Origin: Prevotella sp.
GTDB lineage: Bacteria > Bacteroidota > Bacteroidia > Bacteroidales > Bacteroidaceae
DNA: 41,192 bases
Assembly (NCBI GenBank): GCA_017538195.1
Contig: JAFYJH010000038.1
Location: forward strand, 1 to 41,192
Reading direction: 5' to 3'
Shown: positions 26,645-35,146 of the stretch, piece after piece
Layout: each line of letters opens with the position of its first letter
Numbering within the stretch: the first letter of the stretch is position 1
The notes under the pieces: generated by a model
What the model was told of the DNA's origin: nothing
Databases searched by the model: none
What the model saw: only the letters and a program-made list of their open reading frames with translations
Position numbers and translations under genes: made by a program

Positions 26645-29377
26645 TTATTTCACCACGAATTTCCGACCTTGTTGAACATAAATGCCTTTCGGCAACTTTC
26701 CAGACTGCGTCATTCGACGGCCTTGCAGGTCGTAGATAGCGTCGTCGGCAGCGATTTCGAGGCGAATTCCATCTTCAATGTCGGTGACGATTCCGCCATT
26801 CTTCTGATACCAGTCGAGGATTTGCTCTTTCGTAATCGTCACGTAGTTGATGGCGTAGCCATTGCCTGCGCTGTACGATTCGTCCTCGTAAAGCAGAGCG
26901 ACATTGCCGTTGGGCAGTTGAATCATCGTCGAGTAGCACGAGCCATTGGGCTGGATGTTATACACGCTCTTCCACGATTTTCCACCGTCGAGGCTCATCG
27001 CCAACTGCAAACTCTCGCGACCGCCCGTATTGATGTAAGAATGGAGCAGAATGTCCATTCCATCGACGTTCTTGCGGTTGTAGTACAAAATATCGGCATT
27101 GCAGGCGTTACCCCAGATGTCGCCCGTCCGCTTCTGCGTTCCCCATTTGAAATCAACCGTTCCGTCGGCATTTTTCGCGTAGGTGGCGGTGTTCCAACCG
27201 CGATTTCCGTTCTGGCGCACACTGAGCAGCAACGAACCGTCGTTCATTTGCTCGAGTTTCGACTCGTCGCCACCCGAATAGGCAACCGACTTGCTCAGTC
27301 GCCACGTTTCGCCGTTGTCGGTCGAATAGATGACATAAATATAATACGTTGACGAGCGCGATTCGCAGCAGTTCGTGGTGAACATGATGACGCCGTCGTT
27401 AGTCAACAATCCCTTACCCGAAGAGGTGAAGAGGTTGTTCACGCTGAGTTTGCCGTTGCTGCTGTTTTCGTCGTAGAATTTCGACGACTCGAAGAGGTTT
27501 TTCGTCAGTTTCCACGACTTGCCGTCGTTGGTACTTTTTGCGAAGCCCGCAGTGATCATGCCGTAGCCCCAAGTTTTGCTTCCCGAAGCCATCAGACAGA
27601 CCAAATCGCCGTTTTCAGCCCTTGCCAAAGCGGGGTCGCCGAAACCGAAATAAGCGGCTGTATATGCGTCGCCAATCGCCACGTCGGCCTTGTTCGTCCA
27701 CGTCCGTCCGTTGTCCTCGCTGCGCATCGTAATCACGTCGATTTTATGGTTGCCGAGGTCGGAATTGCTGTTGTATCGCTTGTCGATGGCCACGACGAGG
27801 TTGCCGTTTTGGTCGAGAACCATCGCCGGAATACGATAGTAGCGGCAGTTGTCGCTCGTCGGCTTAAAGACGAAGTTCTGCTGGTCGAACACCTTCATTC
27901 CCTGACGCGAGGGTTTGCCCACAGAAGCCACGTTGAGCGACTGCGACTTTTCTTTGCAGGTGTAGGAAATCTCCGAGAGCGCTGCTTCGAGGATTTTTTC
28001 AAGTTCAGCATCTTCTTTCACCGTTGCGCAGAGCCAGAAATAGTGCTTTTTAGCTGAAACATTGCCGATGTTGATGCTTGCCGTCGTGCCGATTTCGTCG
28101 GTCGAGCCGAGCGGAGCCGACGGAATGTTGGCGATGAACTCCGTGGCAGTCGTTTCGTAGATGTAGAGGCTGCTGATGTTGTTCTTCGCAGCGACATTCA
28201 GTTTCACGGTAAATGTCGCGTCCGAGATATTTTGCATCGGTTCGACATCGATGCGGAGCATCAGCGAGTTTTCGTTGCCGCGTCCGCAAGTCTGATATCC
28301 GCGTGTGACGGAAACATTGCTTTCAAAGAGCGCGACGCTCTCGTCGATTTCGGTCAGCGTGACGGGATAGAAGGCGAAGTCGTTGTTGCCGTCGATGGCC
28401 GTCGGAACATCTTTGTTCCATCCGACCACCGTTGCGTCGCCACTGCCCACGTCGTTGGCATTGAGAACCACGCTGGTAGTCGTGCTTTGCACGTAGAAAT
28501 GGCCGTCGGTGTTGGCAATTTTCTCGACGACGAGTTTCTCCTCTTCCGTTGCCGTCACGGGCACGTTCTGTTTGTGGTCAAACGCTCCGAAAAAGTTGCC
28601 CAAACCCGTTTGGATGTAGAATTTGCCGTCGCCGGCATCCACGAGCCGCACTAAATAGTGGGCACAGGTTGTAGCCATGCCACTCGGAGCCGTCGCCGAA
28701 TTGTAGAGCGTGTGCGACGAGGCTTTTTCATAGACATAGCCGTGGTTTTTCGGCTGTGTGCCTCGGTCGAACATCACATACCACTGCCCCGTTGTCAAGT
28801 TGTTGGCATATTGGCTCGCCACACTGATGAGTTTGTTGTCAAATTCCTTGAGAGGATCGTTGGAAAGCCCTTTGCCGCCTACTTGGAATATTTTGATGTT
28901 ATTCTCTGATTTACCTCTGACGGTGTAGGCAACCAATTTCTGGCTGGAGCGGTCGATCGCACGTGTTTCACCGTCGGCATCGGGAGCCGTAGGACTCACC
29001 GTTCCGTCCGTATTGAACGTGAGCGTCCACTTGCCTGCGGCAGCCTCATCGACTGGTTCGATGGCTTGATTATAAACGGGTACACCCCAGTATTTTCCCG
29101 TATATTTGCTCTTGATTTTCCACGTGCCGTCGCCGTTGGAGATGAACTCGTAGATGCAGGCTTCCGTCGAAGTGCTTCCGCTGTTCGGCACAGAATAATA
29201 CGTTCCAGCATCGGCGATATAGGGCGTTCCGTTGGCCTGCTGCTGCAAAATGTAGCCCTTTCCGCTTTCGATGGCATTTTCTGAAGTCACTTGTGCGCCG
29301 ACATTGACGGCAGACTGCGCGAAAACTCCTCCCATCATGCTGAATGACAGGAGAATCGTTGTCAAAAACTTTTTCAT
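26645..29377 (-). CDS. Secreted sialidase (GH33) with N-terminal lectin-like region and sorting tail
   Basis: This 910-residue exo-sialidase releases terminal sialic acid from host glycans. The ATG at 29377 gives a clear signal peptide ending GGVFA. Residues about 30-345 contain repeated YILQ/FYIQ/FYVQ modules suggestive of carbohydrate-binding beta-trefoils. Residues about 345-480 match the BNR-associated N-terminal domain. The catalytic six-bladed propeller has YYRIP (triad Arg515), SVRQNGNRG (Arg721), the Tyr/Glu of LLYEDES (about 830) and four Asp boxes: SEDNGRTW, STNDGKSW, STDNGETW, SLDGGKSW. The last 30 residues (AIYDLQGRRM ... KGIYVQQGRKFVVK) are a Por/T9SS-type C-terminal signal, so surface attachment or secretion is likely. 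Bacteroides sialidases are usually about 540 residues, so this one is enlarged at the N-terminus. No nan genes are adjacent. Confidence 0.93.
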   Translation of the reverse strand: MKKFLTTILLSFSMMGGVFAQSAVNVGAQVTSENAIESGKGYILQQQANGTPYIADAGTYYSVPNSGSTSTEACIYEFISNGDGTWKIKSKYTGKYWGVPVYNQAIEPVDEAAAGKWTLTFNTDGTVSPTAPDADGETRAIDRSSQKLVAYTVRGKSENNIKIFQVGGKGLSNDPLKEFDNKLISVASQYANNLTTGQWYVMFDRGTQPKNHGYVYEKASSHTLYNSATAPSGMATTCAHYLVRLVDAGDGKFYIQTGLGNFFGAFDHKQNVPVTATEEEKLVVEKIANTDGHFYVQSTTTSVVLNANDVGSGDATVVGWNKDVPTAIDGNNDFAFYPVTLTEIDESVALFESNVSVTRGYQTCGRGNENSLMLRIDVEPMQNISDATFTVKLNVAAKNNISSLYIYETTATEFIANIPSAPLGSTDEIGTTASINIGNVSAKKHYFWLCATVKEDAELEKILEAALSEISYTCKEKSQSLNVASVGKPSRQGMKVFDQQNFVFKPTSDNCRYYRIPAMVLDQNGNLVVAIDKRYNSNSDLGNHKIDVITMRSEDNGRTWTNKADVAIGDAYTAAYFGFGDPALARAENGDLVCLMASGSKTWGYGMITAGFAKSTNDGKSWKLTKNLFESSKFYDENSSNGKLSVNNLFTSSGKGLLTNDGVIMFTTNCCESRSSTYYIYVIYSTDNGETWRLSKSVAYSGGDESKLEQMNDGSLLLSVRQNGNRGWNTATYAKNADGTVDFKWGTQKRTGDIWGNACNADILYYNRKNVDGMDILLHSYINTGGRESLQLAMSLDGGKSWKSVYNIQPNGSCYSTMIQLPNGNVALLYEDESYSAGNGYAINYVTITKEQILDWYQKNGGIVTDIEDGIRLEIAADDAIYDLQGRRMTQSGKLPKGIYVQQGRKFVVK

Positions 29378-29394
29378 TGTCAAAAACTTTAACT

Positions 29395-29426
29395 TTTTAA
29401 CCTTATAACCTTTTAACCTCAAAACC
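29395..29426 (-). repeat. 8-bp tandem repeat (TTTTAACC) upstream of the sialidase gene
   Basis: TTTTAACC, TTATAACC, TTTTAACC and TCAAAACC stand in line and fill most of the 49-base gap between the upstream stop (29427) and the sialidase ATG. The same octamer recurs at 40034-40065. Confidence 0.75.
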
Positions 29427-30167
29427 TTATTTCAGTCCGAGCCAGCCTTTCAGTTTGCCGAAGAAGTTGCTGTTTTTCACTTCCTGAGCAGCCTGTTCGA
29501 TGGTCTCGCTGACCTTTTCCTTGGCGGCCTGCACGGTTTCGTTCTTGCTGAGGTCGTCGAGCATGTCACCGACTTTGTCCTTCACGGTTTCGACAGCCTC
29601 GCCAGCCTTTTCCTTCACGGCCTTCACCGTTTCGTTGTTGCTGATGTCTTCGATGACGTCGGTAACTTTCTCGCGCACGGTATCGACGGCTTCCTCGGCC
29701 TTTTCGCGAACAGCCTGCACGGTTTCGTTCTTGTTGATGTCGTCGATGACGTCGCTGACCTTCTCCTTGACAGACTCGACTGCCTCGCCGATTTTGTCTT
29801 TGGCTTCTTCGACTTTCTCAGCCATCGAATCCTTCACGGCCTCAGCCTTTTCTTCCACGGCCTCGGCAGTTTCCTCGACCGCCTCTTTCGCGTCTTCAAC
29901 GGTTTCCTCGACAGCCTCTTTTGCGTCACCAACGGTTTCTTCGACAGCCTCAACGCTCTCTTCGACGGCCTTTTCAGCACAATCGCAAGCATTTTCAGCA
30001 CAATCGCAAGCATTCTCGGCGCAGTCGCAGGCTTTTTCAGCGCAGTCGCAAGCCTTTTCTTCTACGGTCTCCGAAACATTCTCAACGGTTTCAGCGACAT
30101 TTTCGACAGTCTCAGACACAGTTTCCTCGACATTCGCTTCCATGTTCTTGATTTCTTCGGTATTCAT
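29427..30167 (-). CDS. Repetitive amphipathic-helix protein with four CxC repeats
   Basis: I do not recognise a named family for this 246-residue protein. It is almost wholly built from helical 11- and 7-residue repeats rich in Glu, Lys, Ala and Val, like LEA or apolipoprotein-type sequences. Examples are EAVEETVEDAK and three long units around NETVQAVREKAEEAVDTVREK. Near the N-terminus a heptad ACDCAEK/N occurs four times, so CDC stands at 40-42, 47-49, 54-56 and 61-63, giving eight Cys on one helix face. The C-terminus is FFGKLKGWLGLK. No signal peptide or membrane span is seen, so it is probably cytosolic. It could bind metal through the CxC ladder or protect proteins or membranes under stress; both are guesses. 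A start at the ATG at 30143 is also possible. Confidence 0.75.
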   Translation of the reverse strand: MNTEEIKNMEANVEETVSETVENVAETVENVSETVEEKACDCAEKACDCAENACDCAENACDCAEKAVEESVEAVEETVGDAKEAVEETVEDAKEAVEETAEAVEEKAEAVKDSMAEKVEEAKDKIGEAVESVKEKVSDVIDDINKNETVQAVREKAEEAVDTVREKVTDVIEDISNNETVKAVKEKAGEAVETVKDKVGDMLDDLSKNETVQAAKEKVSETIEQAAQEVKNSNFFGKLKGWLGLK

Positions 30168-30230
30168 AATCGTTCAATATTGATGGTTGTGCCTACTCCC
30201 TTTCAAGCGTTTCGGCCTTTTCTTGTCTTG

Positions 30231-30290
30231 TTGGAATTATCTTGTAAGAATTGGAATTATCTTGCAAAAATTGGAATTATCTTGCAAGAA
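30231..30290. repeat. Three 20-bp tandem repeats downstream of the AraC gene
   Basis: TTGGAATTATCTTGYAARAA occurs three times head to tail (30231-30250, 30251-30270, 30271-30290), with two or three differing bases. It lies between the AraC stop (30299) and the helical-protein start. The 20-bp period places copies about two helix turns apart. No terminator or TAnnTTTG box is seen in this gap. Confidence 0.85.
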
Positions 30291-30298
30291 TCGTCCCG

Positions 30299-31168
30299 TC
30301 ACTTCATCCAGTTGCCCCGTCGGTAGTCCTTCGGCGACATTCCCGTGTGGTTTCTGAAGTAGTGGGAGAAAATCGTCTGGTTCTGGAAACCGAGATCGCT
30401 GCTGATCTGCTGGATGGTGAGGTCGCGACGACTGCGCAGCAGCGTTTTCGCCTGCGTGACGACATAGCGCGAAATCCACTCGACGGCTCCAACGCCCGTT
30501 TCCTTGCGGATGATGGTGCCGAAATATTTGGGCGACAGACCGAGCATGTCGGCGTAGAAACCCACCTCGCGGCTCGTGCGGAAATTCTGCACAACTGCGT
30601 CGTAGAAACGAGCCATCAACTGGTTGGCACTCGTGTTTTTGGGCGAACTTCCCTTGTTTTGTTTCTTGTAGAGGAGCAGAAGTTTCGACAGCACGTGCAT
30701 TTCCGTCACCAACAGGTCGGTGCGAGCCGGATCGTCGATGTTGCTCAACATTCGGAGCGTGTTAAACACGTTCACGAGGCACTCATACTGCTCGTCGTTG
30801 AGACGGGTCGAGGGATCCATCTGAGTCTCGAAATGGACGCGGAAGGGATAATCCTGACGGAATCGCTCGAAGAAATTGGTGGAAATCACCAAGAGCGTCG
30901 TCTGGAAGTCGTAACTTGTCAATTCGCTCGTAATCGCGTGGTTCGGATAGATGGCGACGACTTCGCGAGAATGGAATTCGATTTCGCGCATATCGTATTT
31001 CCCAATCATCGAACCCCGATGACACAGGCCAATCACGAGGTGCGGCGAGGCGTATGGCTCGTTATCGACGGGCATCGACTCCACGTTTTCAATTACAACT
31101 AAGCCGCGCTTTTCAATCTCATCGGCCATTCTCTCAATCGGATGATTTTTCTTTCTGTTTCCTAACAT
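30299..31168 (-). CDS. AraC-family transcription regulator
   Basis: This 289-residue protein has a C-terminal AraC double helix-turn-helix (residues about 190-285) with VGFYADMLGLSPKYFGTIIRK, then IQQISSDLGFQNQTIFSHYF and the closing GMSPKDYRR. The N-terminal region (about 20-160) looks like a cupin-type ligand domain. I chose the ATG at 31168: the upstream GTG at 31207 overlaps the promoter at 31197-31228. A Met 13 codons further on (MADEIEK) is also possible. The helical CxC protein gene follows on the same strand after 131 bases with tandem repeats, so read-through or local control is conceivable. The inducer is unknown. Confidence 0.9.
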   Translation of the reverse strand: MLGNRKKNHPIERMADEIEKRGLVVIENVESMPVDNEPYASPHLVIGLCHRGSMIGKYDMREIEFHSREVVAIYPNHAITSELTSYDFQTTLLVISTNFFERFRQDYPFRVHFETQMDPSTRLNDEQYECLVNVFNTLRMLSNIDDPARTDLLVTEMHVLSKLLLLYKKQNKGSSPKNTSANQLMARFYDAVVQNFRTSREVGFYADMLGLSPKYFGTIIRKETGVGAVEWISRYVVTQAKTLLRSRRDLTIQQISSDLGFQNQTIFSHYFRNHTGMSPKDYRRGNWMK

Positions 31169-31196
31169 TTTTCTAATATTTTCTATAATTTTGGTG

Positions 31197-31228
31197 CAAA
31201 AATACACAAAAAATGGAGAATAAACAAA
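31197..31228 (-). promoter_or_regulatory. Promoter of the AraC-family gene
   Basis: On the minus strand TTTG, 20 bases, TATTTTTG (31197-31204). A perfect 9-bp AT-rich inverted repeat around C31235 (31226-31244) touches its -33 box and could be an operator, though its base composition makes chance possible. Confidence 0.65.
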
Positions 31229-31306
31229 TTTTTCCGAAAAATTTTCAATTTATTTAGAATTTTTCGATGAATTTGTTAGCGATGGAGCGAGAATTTCGCT
31301 GAATAA

Positions 31307-32691
31307 TCATGCTTTTTCGGTCGGTCGGTGATGTCCGTTCCATTTTCCGCCAAAAAGTCGGATGAGGAAAAGGATTCCGCGCAGGGTGAGTTCGATGGCC
31401 ATCGCCGTCCAAACGCCCGGCAGACCGTATTCGCGGGCGAGCAATGCCGCCAACGACAGGCGCACGCACCACATCGAAGCGAGGCTCATCATCGCGGGTT
31501 TCAGCGTGTCGGCGGCTCCGATGAAAACGCCGTTGGCAACAATCGCTGCGGCAAACATCGGCTCGGCCCACGCCTCAATGCGCAGTACTTTCGTGCCCAA
31601 GGCAATGACTTCCTCGACGGGCGACATCAGCGACATGAATTCGGGGGCGAAAACCCACATCAGAACGCCCATCACGGTCATAATCGCGATGCCCAAACCG
31701 ACCGACATAAAGGCAAACGACCGCGTCAGCAAGCGCTGACCGGCGCCGATGCTTTGTCCGACGAGTGTCGTGGCGGCCTCGGCGATGCCGAATCCGGGCA
31801 TATAACACAGACTTTCGACCGTAATCGCAAGCGAATTGGCGGCAATGGCGACAGTTCCGAGCGGTGCCACAATCATCGTGCTGACCACGTAGGCACCGCC
31901 CGTCAGCAGGTGTTGCAATCCCATCGGCGCACCGATTTTAAAGGCGGTTTTCACCGTGTCAGACTTCAGTCGGAACGAGCCGCGACGACCTTTCAACGAC
32001 AGCATTTTCGAGCGTACAAGCAGGAAATAGAGCATCAGAATGGCGGTGATCAGTTCGGCGAGTCCCGTTCCCAAGGCCGCACCCTTCACGCCCATGTCAA
32101 GGATGTAAATAAAAATGTAGTTGAAAACGACATCAAGCACGCACATCATGATGTTCAGAATCGACGGAATCTTCATGTTTCCCGAACTTTTCAGCATCGA
32201 ACCGGCCAAGCCTTCCATCTGGAAGAAAATGCCGAAAATGCCGATCATCACGAAGTAGAGCGAGGCATCGCGGGCGATTTCCACCGTTCCGCCGAGCCAA
32301 AAGGGAAGTTGCTTGTGGATGATGAGGCAGATGATGGAAATCGTCAGACTCCACAGGAAACAACAAACCAACGACTGCCTGAGCACGCGACGCGCCGAAT
32401 CGAAGTCGTTGGCACCGATGAAATGGGCGACTTGAACCGAAAACCAAGCGACGCAGCCGAAGCCAGTCCGCCCATCAGCCAAGTTGTCGATTCGACGAGT
32501 CCGATGGCGGCTGTGGCACGTGCGCCGAGGTGTCCGACCATCGCCGCATCGATGAAAAACATCACCGTGGCGGAGATCTGCGCCAGAATCGAGGGTATAG
32601 AAAGACTGACGATGAGGCGAAGCTTTTCGTTTCGCGTCATCGTCCGTCCCTCACGAATGTGAGCTAAAAGTTCGTCGCTCCGTTTTGACAC
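31307..32691 (-). pseudogene. MATE-family multidrug efflux transporter, frameshifted
   Basis: Two overlapping frames together make one MATE transporter. The first (from GTG 32691) gives MSKRSDELLAHIREGR then MTRNEKLRLIVSLSIPSILA and runs to SAASLG (residue 83). The second frame resumes with FSVQVAHFIGANDFDSAR and runs to 31307 with the remaining membrane spans (LGTGLAELITAILMLY, ATTLVGQSIGAG). One extra A in the plus-strand run 32440-32443 would join them into about 461 residues, normal for MATE proteins, which export cationic drugs using Na+ or H+. The rest is undamaged, so the lesion is recent or a sequencing error. The GTG start directly abuts the TraB-like stop, suggesting coupling; the N-terminal DELLxxIRxGR extension is known from Bacteroidales MATE proteins. 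Confidence 0.85.
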
Positions 32692-33600
32692 TTATTTGAC
32701 TCCTTCAACGGTGTAACCGGCGTTGCGAAGCAGTTGCAAAACGCCCTTGTCGCCGGGCAGATGAGCCGCTCCGACAGCGAAGAAAGTCGGTTTCGAAGCC
32801 ATGATTGTCGGCATTTTCGCCACCCAGTCGGCGTTGCGGTCGTAAATCAGTTTGGCCTCTTCCTCGGGAGTCGAGTCGCATTTGCCGCCGAGTTTGCGGT
32901 CCATCACCTGCTTCAGCGTTTCCAAATTCTGCGCGTAGAAAGCCGAAGTGAGGTCTTCCATCATCTGCGAGTTGAATGATTCGTTGTCGATGAAGCACAT
33001 CAGTTCCTCAACCTGCCGACTGATGGGTTTTCCCGTGTAGAGAACCTCGATTTGCTTCTGCAATGTCTCCAAACCGCCGCAGGGCAGACCGTTTTTCTTC
33101 GCCTGAGCCTGGAAATACTGGTCAAACGTGCTCGACGGGTCGAACTCGCCCATGTGCTTCGTCATAAAAAGCAGAAGTTGGAACTGCGTGACGAGCGCCA
33201 TCGGCGTGAAGTTGCCCATTTTCGATGCCACCATCGGATTGCTCATTCCCGTGCCCATTTTCGCAATCATAAATGCGTCGAGCCGCTTGAATTCATCGGG
33301 CGTGAGATAATCCTTGATGGTTTTTCCGGCAGGCAGCGTCATCGCGTCCTGCACCGCCTTCAGACTGTCCGTGTTGGTCATCGTGTCCCAAACCAACTCG
33401 CCATAGACCTGATCGGTTTCGGTCAGAGCCTCGGTAACGCCGTTGATTTTGTGGACGAAGCCCACGTTAGCCAAGTGGTGTGTGCCGATGATGTACGAGG
33501 GTTTTTCCAATCCGTTGCCCGAGATTTTGTAGAGCAACTGCGCACTTGCGGTCATACTGGTCAATGCGAATACCAGTGCCGTCGTCAATACTTTTTTCAT
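32692..33600 (-). CDS. TraB/GumN family protein, secreted
   Basis: This 302-residue protein has a signal peptide (MKKVLTTALVFALTSMTASA, cleavage before QLLYK). It has the two hallmark motifs of the TraB/GumN group: GTHH (39-42) near the N-terminus and VGAAHLPGDKG near the C-terminus, which together form a putative metal-binding, hydrolase-like site. It is predicted to be periplasmic or outer-membrane associated. The biochemical role of bacterial members is not settled. It is the first gene of a unit with the MATE transporter and has its own promoter at 33635-33665. Confidence 0.9.
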   Translation of the reverse strand: MKKVLTTALVFALTSMTASAQLLYKISGNGLEKPSYIIGTHHLANVGFVHKINGVTEALTETDQVYGELVWDTMTNTDSLKAVQDAMTLPAGKTIKDYLTPDEFKRLDAFMIAKMGTGMSNPMVASKMGNFTPMALVTQFQLLLFMTKHMGEFDPSSTFDQYFQAQAKKNGLPCGGLETLQKQIEVLYTGKPISRQVEELMCFIDNESFNSQMMEDLTSAFYAQNLETLKQVMDRKLGGKCDSTPEEEAKLIYDRNADWVAKMPTIMASKPTFFAVGAAHLPGDKGVLQLLRNAGYTVEGVK

Positions 33601-33634
33601 ACGTTTTTTTTATTGAATTAAGTGAATTTCGCTG

Positions 33635-33665
33635 CAAAGTTACGCATAAGTGAGCAGAATACAAA
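33635..33665 (-). promoter_or_regulatory. Promoter of the TraB-like/MATE unit
   Basis: On the minus strand TTTG, 19 bases, TAACTTTG (33635-33642), 34 bases before the ATG at 33600. Confidence 0.8.
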
Positions 33666-33689
33666 ATAAAAAGTAATCAATTTCACTTA

Positions 33690-34967
33690 CTAATCCCTTA
33701 AACACCCAATCGGCACGACATAAACGCCGTCATCCCTTTGGTACGGGAAATCGCCTATTCCAGTTAAAACTATCATAAACGACGGCGACTTCATTCGTGT
33801 GGTATCTATGTCGGCAGCCAATGTGGTGAGCGACTTTGCGCCTTCATCAATCAAGGTGTCGCCGCCGAGTTTTATTTCAATGAGTCCGTAGGAACCGTTT
33901 CTAAGATGAACGACGGCATCACATTCCAAACCTTTTTTGTCGCGGTAGTGATACACTTGTCCGTCCATAGCATCGGCATATACTCTGAGGTCGCGCACGG
34001 CAAGCGTTTCAAACATCAGCCCCATAGTTTCCAAATCGTTCAATAAATCGTTCGGACTGGCTCCCAAAGCTGCTGTTGCAATACTGGAATCAATGAAATA
34101 ATGGTTGTCGCTCGTGCGTATCGCCGTCTTGCTTCTAAGGTTGGGATTCCACGCCGGCATATCCTCGATGACAAAAATTTTCTTAAGAGCCTTGATGTAA
34201 TCGTAAACCGTATTGTCCGACAAACTGCTGGACTCATTTGCCTTTAAATCTTCGAGGATAGTGCCGATGGTCGCCATTGTCCCCTGATGACGGGCATACG
34301 AACGCATGAGCAGACGCACTCTTTGCGGGTCGCGCTTCACATCGTCCACACGCGAGATGTCGCTGTCGCACACAACATCATAATAATCAAAGGCCTGCGC
34401 CAGTGCGTCCGTTTCTTCCAATTCCAATGCACCCGGCCATCCGCCTCGACAAATCAGATAGGCCAAACGGTTGATGTCTATATGGCTGTTCCCCGAAACA
34501 GGCTTCCTTTCTGCGTCAAACAATTCCGACAAACTTACCGCCCCCGTCGAATCACCTGATTCAAACAGCGACATCGTGCGCATCTTCAATTTGGCAAAAC
34601 GGCCTGTTCCAGAATGAAATATCTCATCGGTGGATGGTGGCACACTACTTCCCGTGAGAATAAAATGCCCCCAACCCTCACGATGGTCAACTTCAAACCT
34701 CACACTATCCCAAAGCGATGGAGCAATCTGCCATTCGTCGATAAGTCGCGGCGTGTCGCCGTCAAGAAGTTGCTTCACATTGATTTTGGCGGCCTGAAGA
34801 TTCTGCTGCCTGCGCATGGGGTCTGCCATATACAAGACACTCGCCGCCTGCTGTTCTGCGGTGGTTGTCTTTCCGCACCACTTGGGACCTTCGACCAACA
34901 CAGCCCCTTTTCTCCTCAATCTTGCAGCCAACATTTGGTCGGCAATTCGTGGTTTGTAAGCACTCAT
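33690..34967 (-). CDS. AAA_14/DUF4143 ATPase
   Basis: This 425-residue protein has an N-terminal P-loop ATPase with GPKWCGKT (27-34), a Walker B-like segment in RLIDEWQIAPSLWD and the HFILTGSS strand. It is followed by DUF4143, with the HYRDKKGLECDAVVHL nuclease-like core and EIKLGG near 365-371, a PD-(D/E)xK-like pattern. Such proteins are widespread in gut Bacteroidota, often as several copies per genome, and their role (possibly a regulator or defence component) is unknown. It is monocistronic with promoter 34993-35024; the next gene downstream has its own promoter region. Confidence 0.9.
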   Translation of the reverse strand: MSAYKPRIADQMLAARLRRKGAVLVEGPKWCGKTTTAEQQAASVLYMADPMRRQQNLQAAKINVKQLLDGDTPRLIDEWQIAPSLWDSVRFEVDHREGWGHFILTGSSVPPSTDEIFHSGTGRFAKLKMRTMSLFESGDSTGAVSLSELFDAERKPVSGNSHIDINRLAYLICRGGWPGALELEETDALAQAFDYYDVVCDSDISRVDDVKRDPQRVRLLMRSYARHQGTMATIGTILEDLKANESSSLSDNTVYDYIKALKKIFVIEDMPAWNPNLRSKTAIRTSDNHYFIDSSIATAALGASPNDLLNDLETMGLMFETLAVRDLRVYADAMDGQVYHYRDKKGLECDAVVHLRNGSYGLIEIKLGGDTLIDEGAKSLTTLAADIDTTRMKSPSFMIVLTGIGDFPYQRDDGVYVVPIGCLRD

Positions 34968-34992
34968 AATTGACGATGTTTATAATTCGCTG

Positions 34993-35024
34993 CAAAGATA
35001 CTATAATTTGGTCAATTCTGCAAA
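34993..35024 (-). promoter_or_regulatory. Promoter of the DUF4143 ATPase gene
   Basis: On the minus strand TTTG, 20 bases, TATCTTTG (34993-35000), 25 bases before the ATG at 34967. Confidence 0.75.
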
Positions 35025-35038
35025 TTTTTATCCATTTA

Positions 35039-35130
35039 TTTGGGAATTTGGCGCAATTTTATTTGGGAACTTGGCGCGATTTCATTTGGGAACTTGGCGC
35101 GACTTTGTTTGGGAACTTGGCACAATTCCG
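35039..35130. repeat. Four 23-bp tandem repeats
   Basis: Units start at 35039, 35062, 35085 and 35108. Each begins TTTGGGAA, has (C/T)TTGGCGCGA or a close variant in the middle, and differs mainly in the last six bases. The array lies between the TonB-type receptor stop (35147) and the DUF4143 ATPase promoter. There are no spacers, so it is not a CRISPR array. Confidence 0.9.
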
Positions 35131-35146
35131 TTCGGTCATGAGTTTT

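Noticed and set aside
30168..30230. Housekeeping promoter for the CxC helical protein
   Set aside because: No TAnnTTTG on the minus strand in the gap; expression may come from the AraC gene upstream or an unknown element.
31328..32662. 444-codon plus-strand frame across the MATE gene
   Set aside because: It spans the frameshift only because it is not the coding frame; it is His/Arg-rich with no membrane spans or motif.
35039..35130. Possible CRISPR array
   Set aside because: The 23-bp units are directly adjacent without spacers, and no cas gene is nearby.
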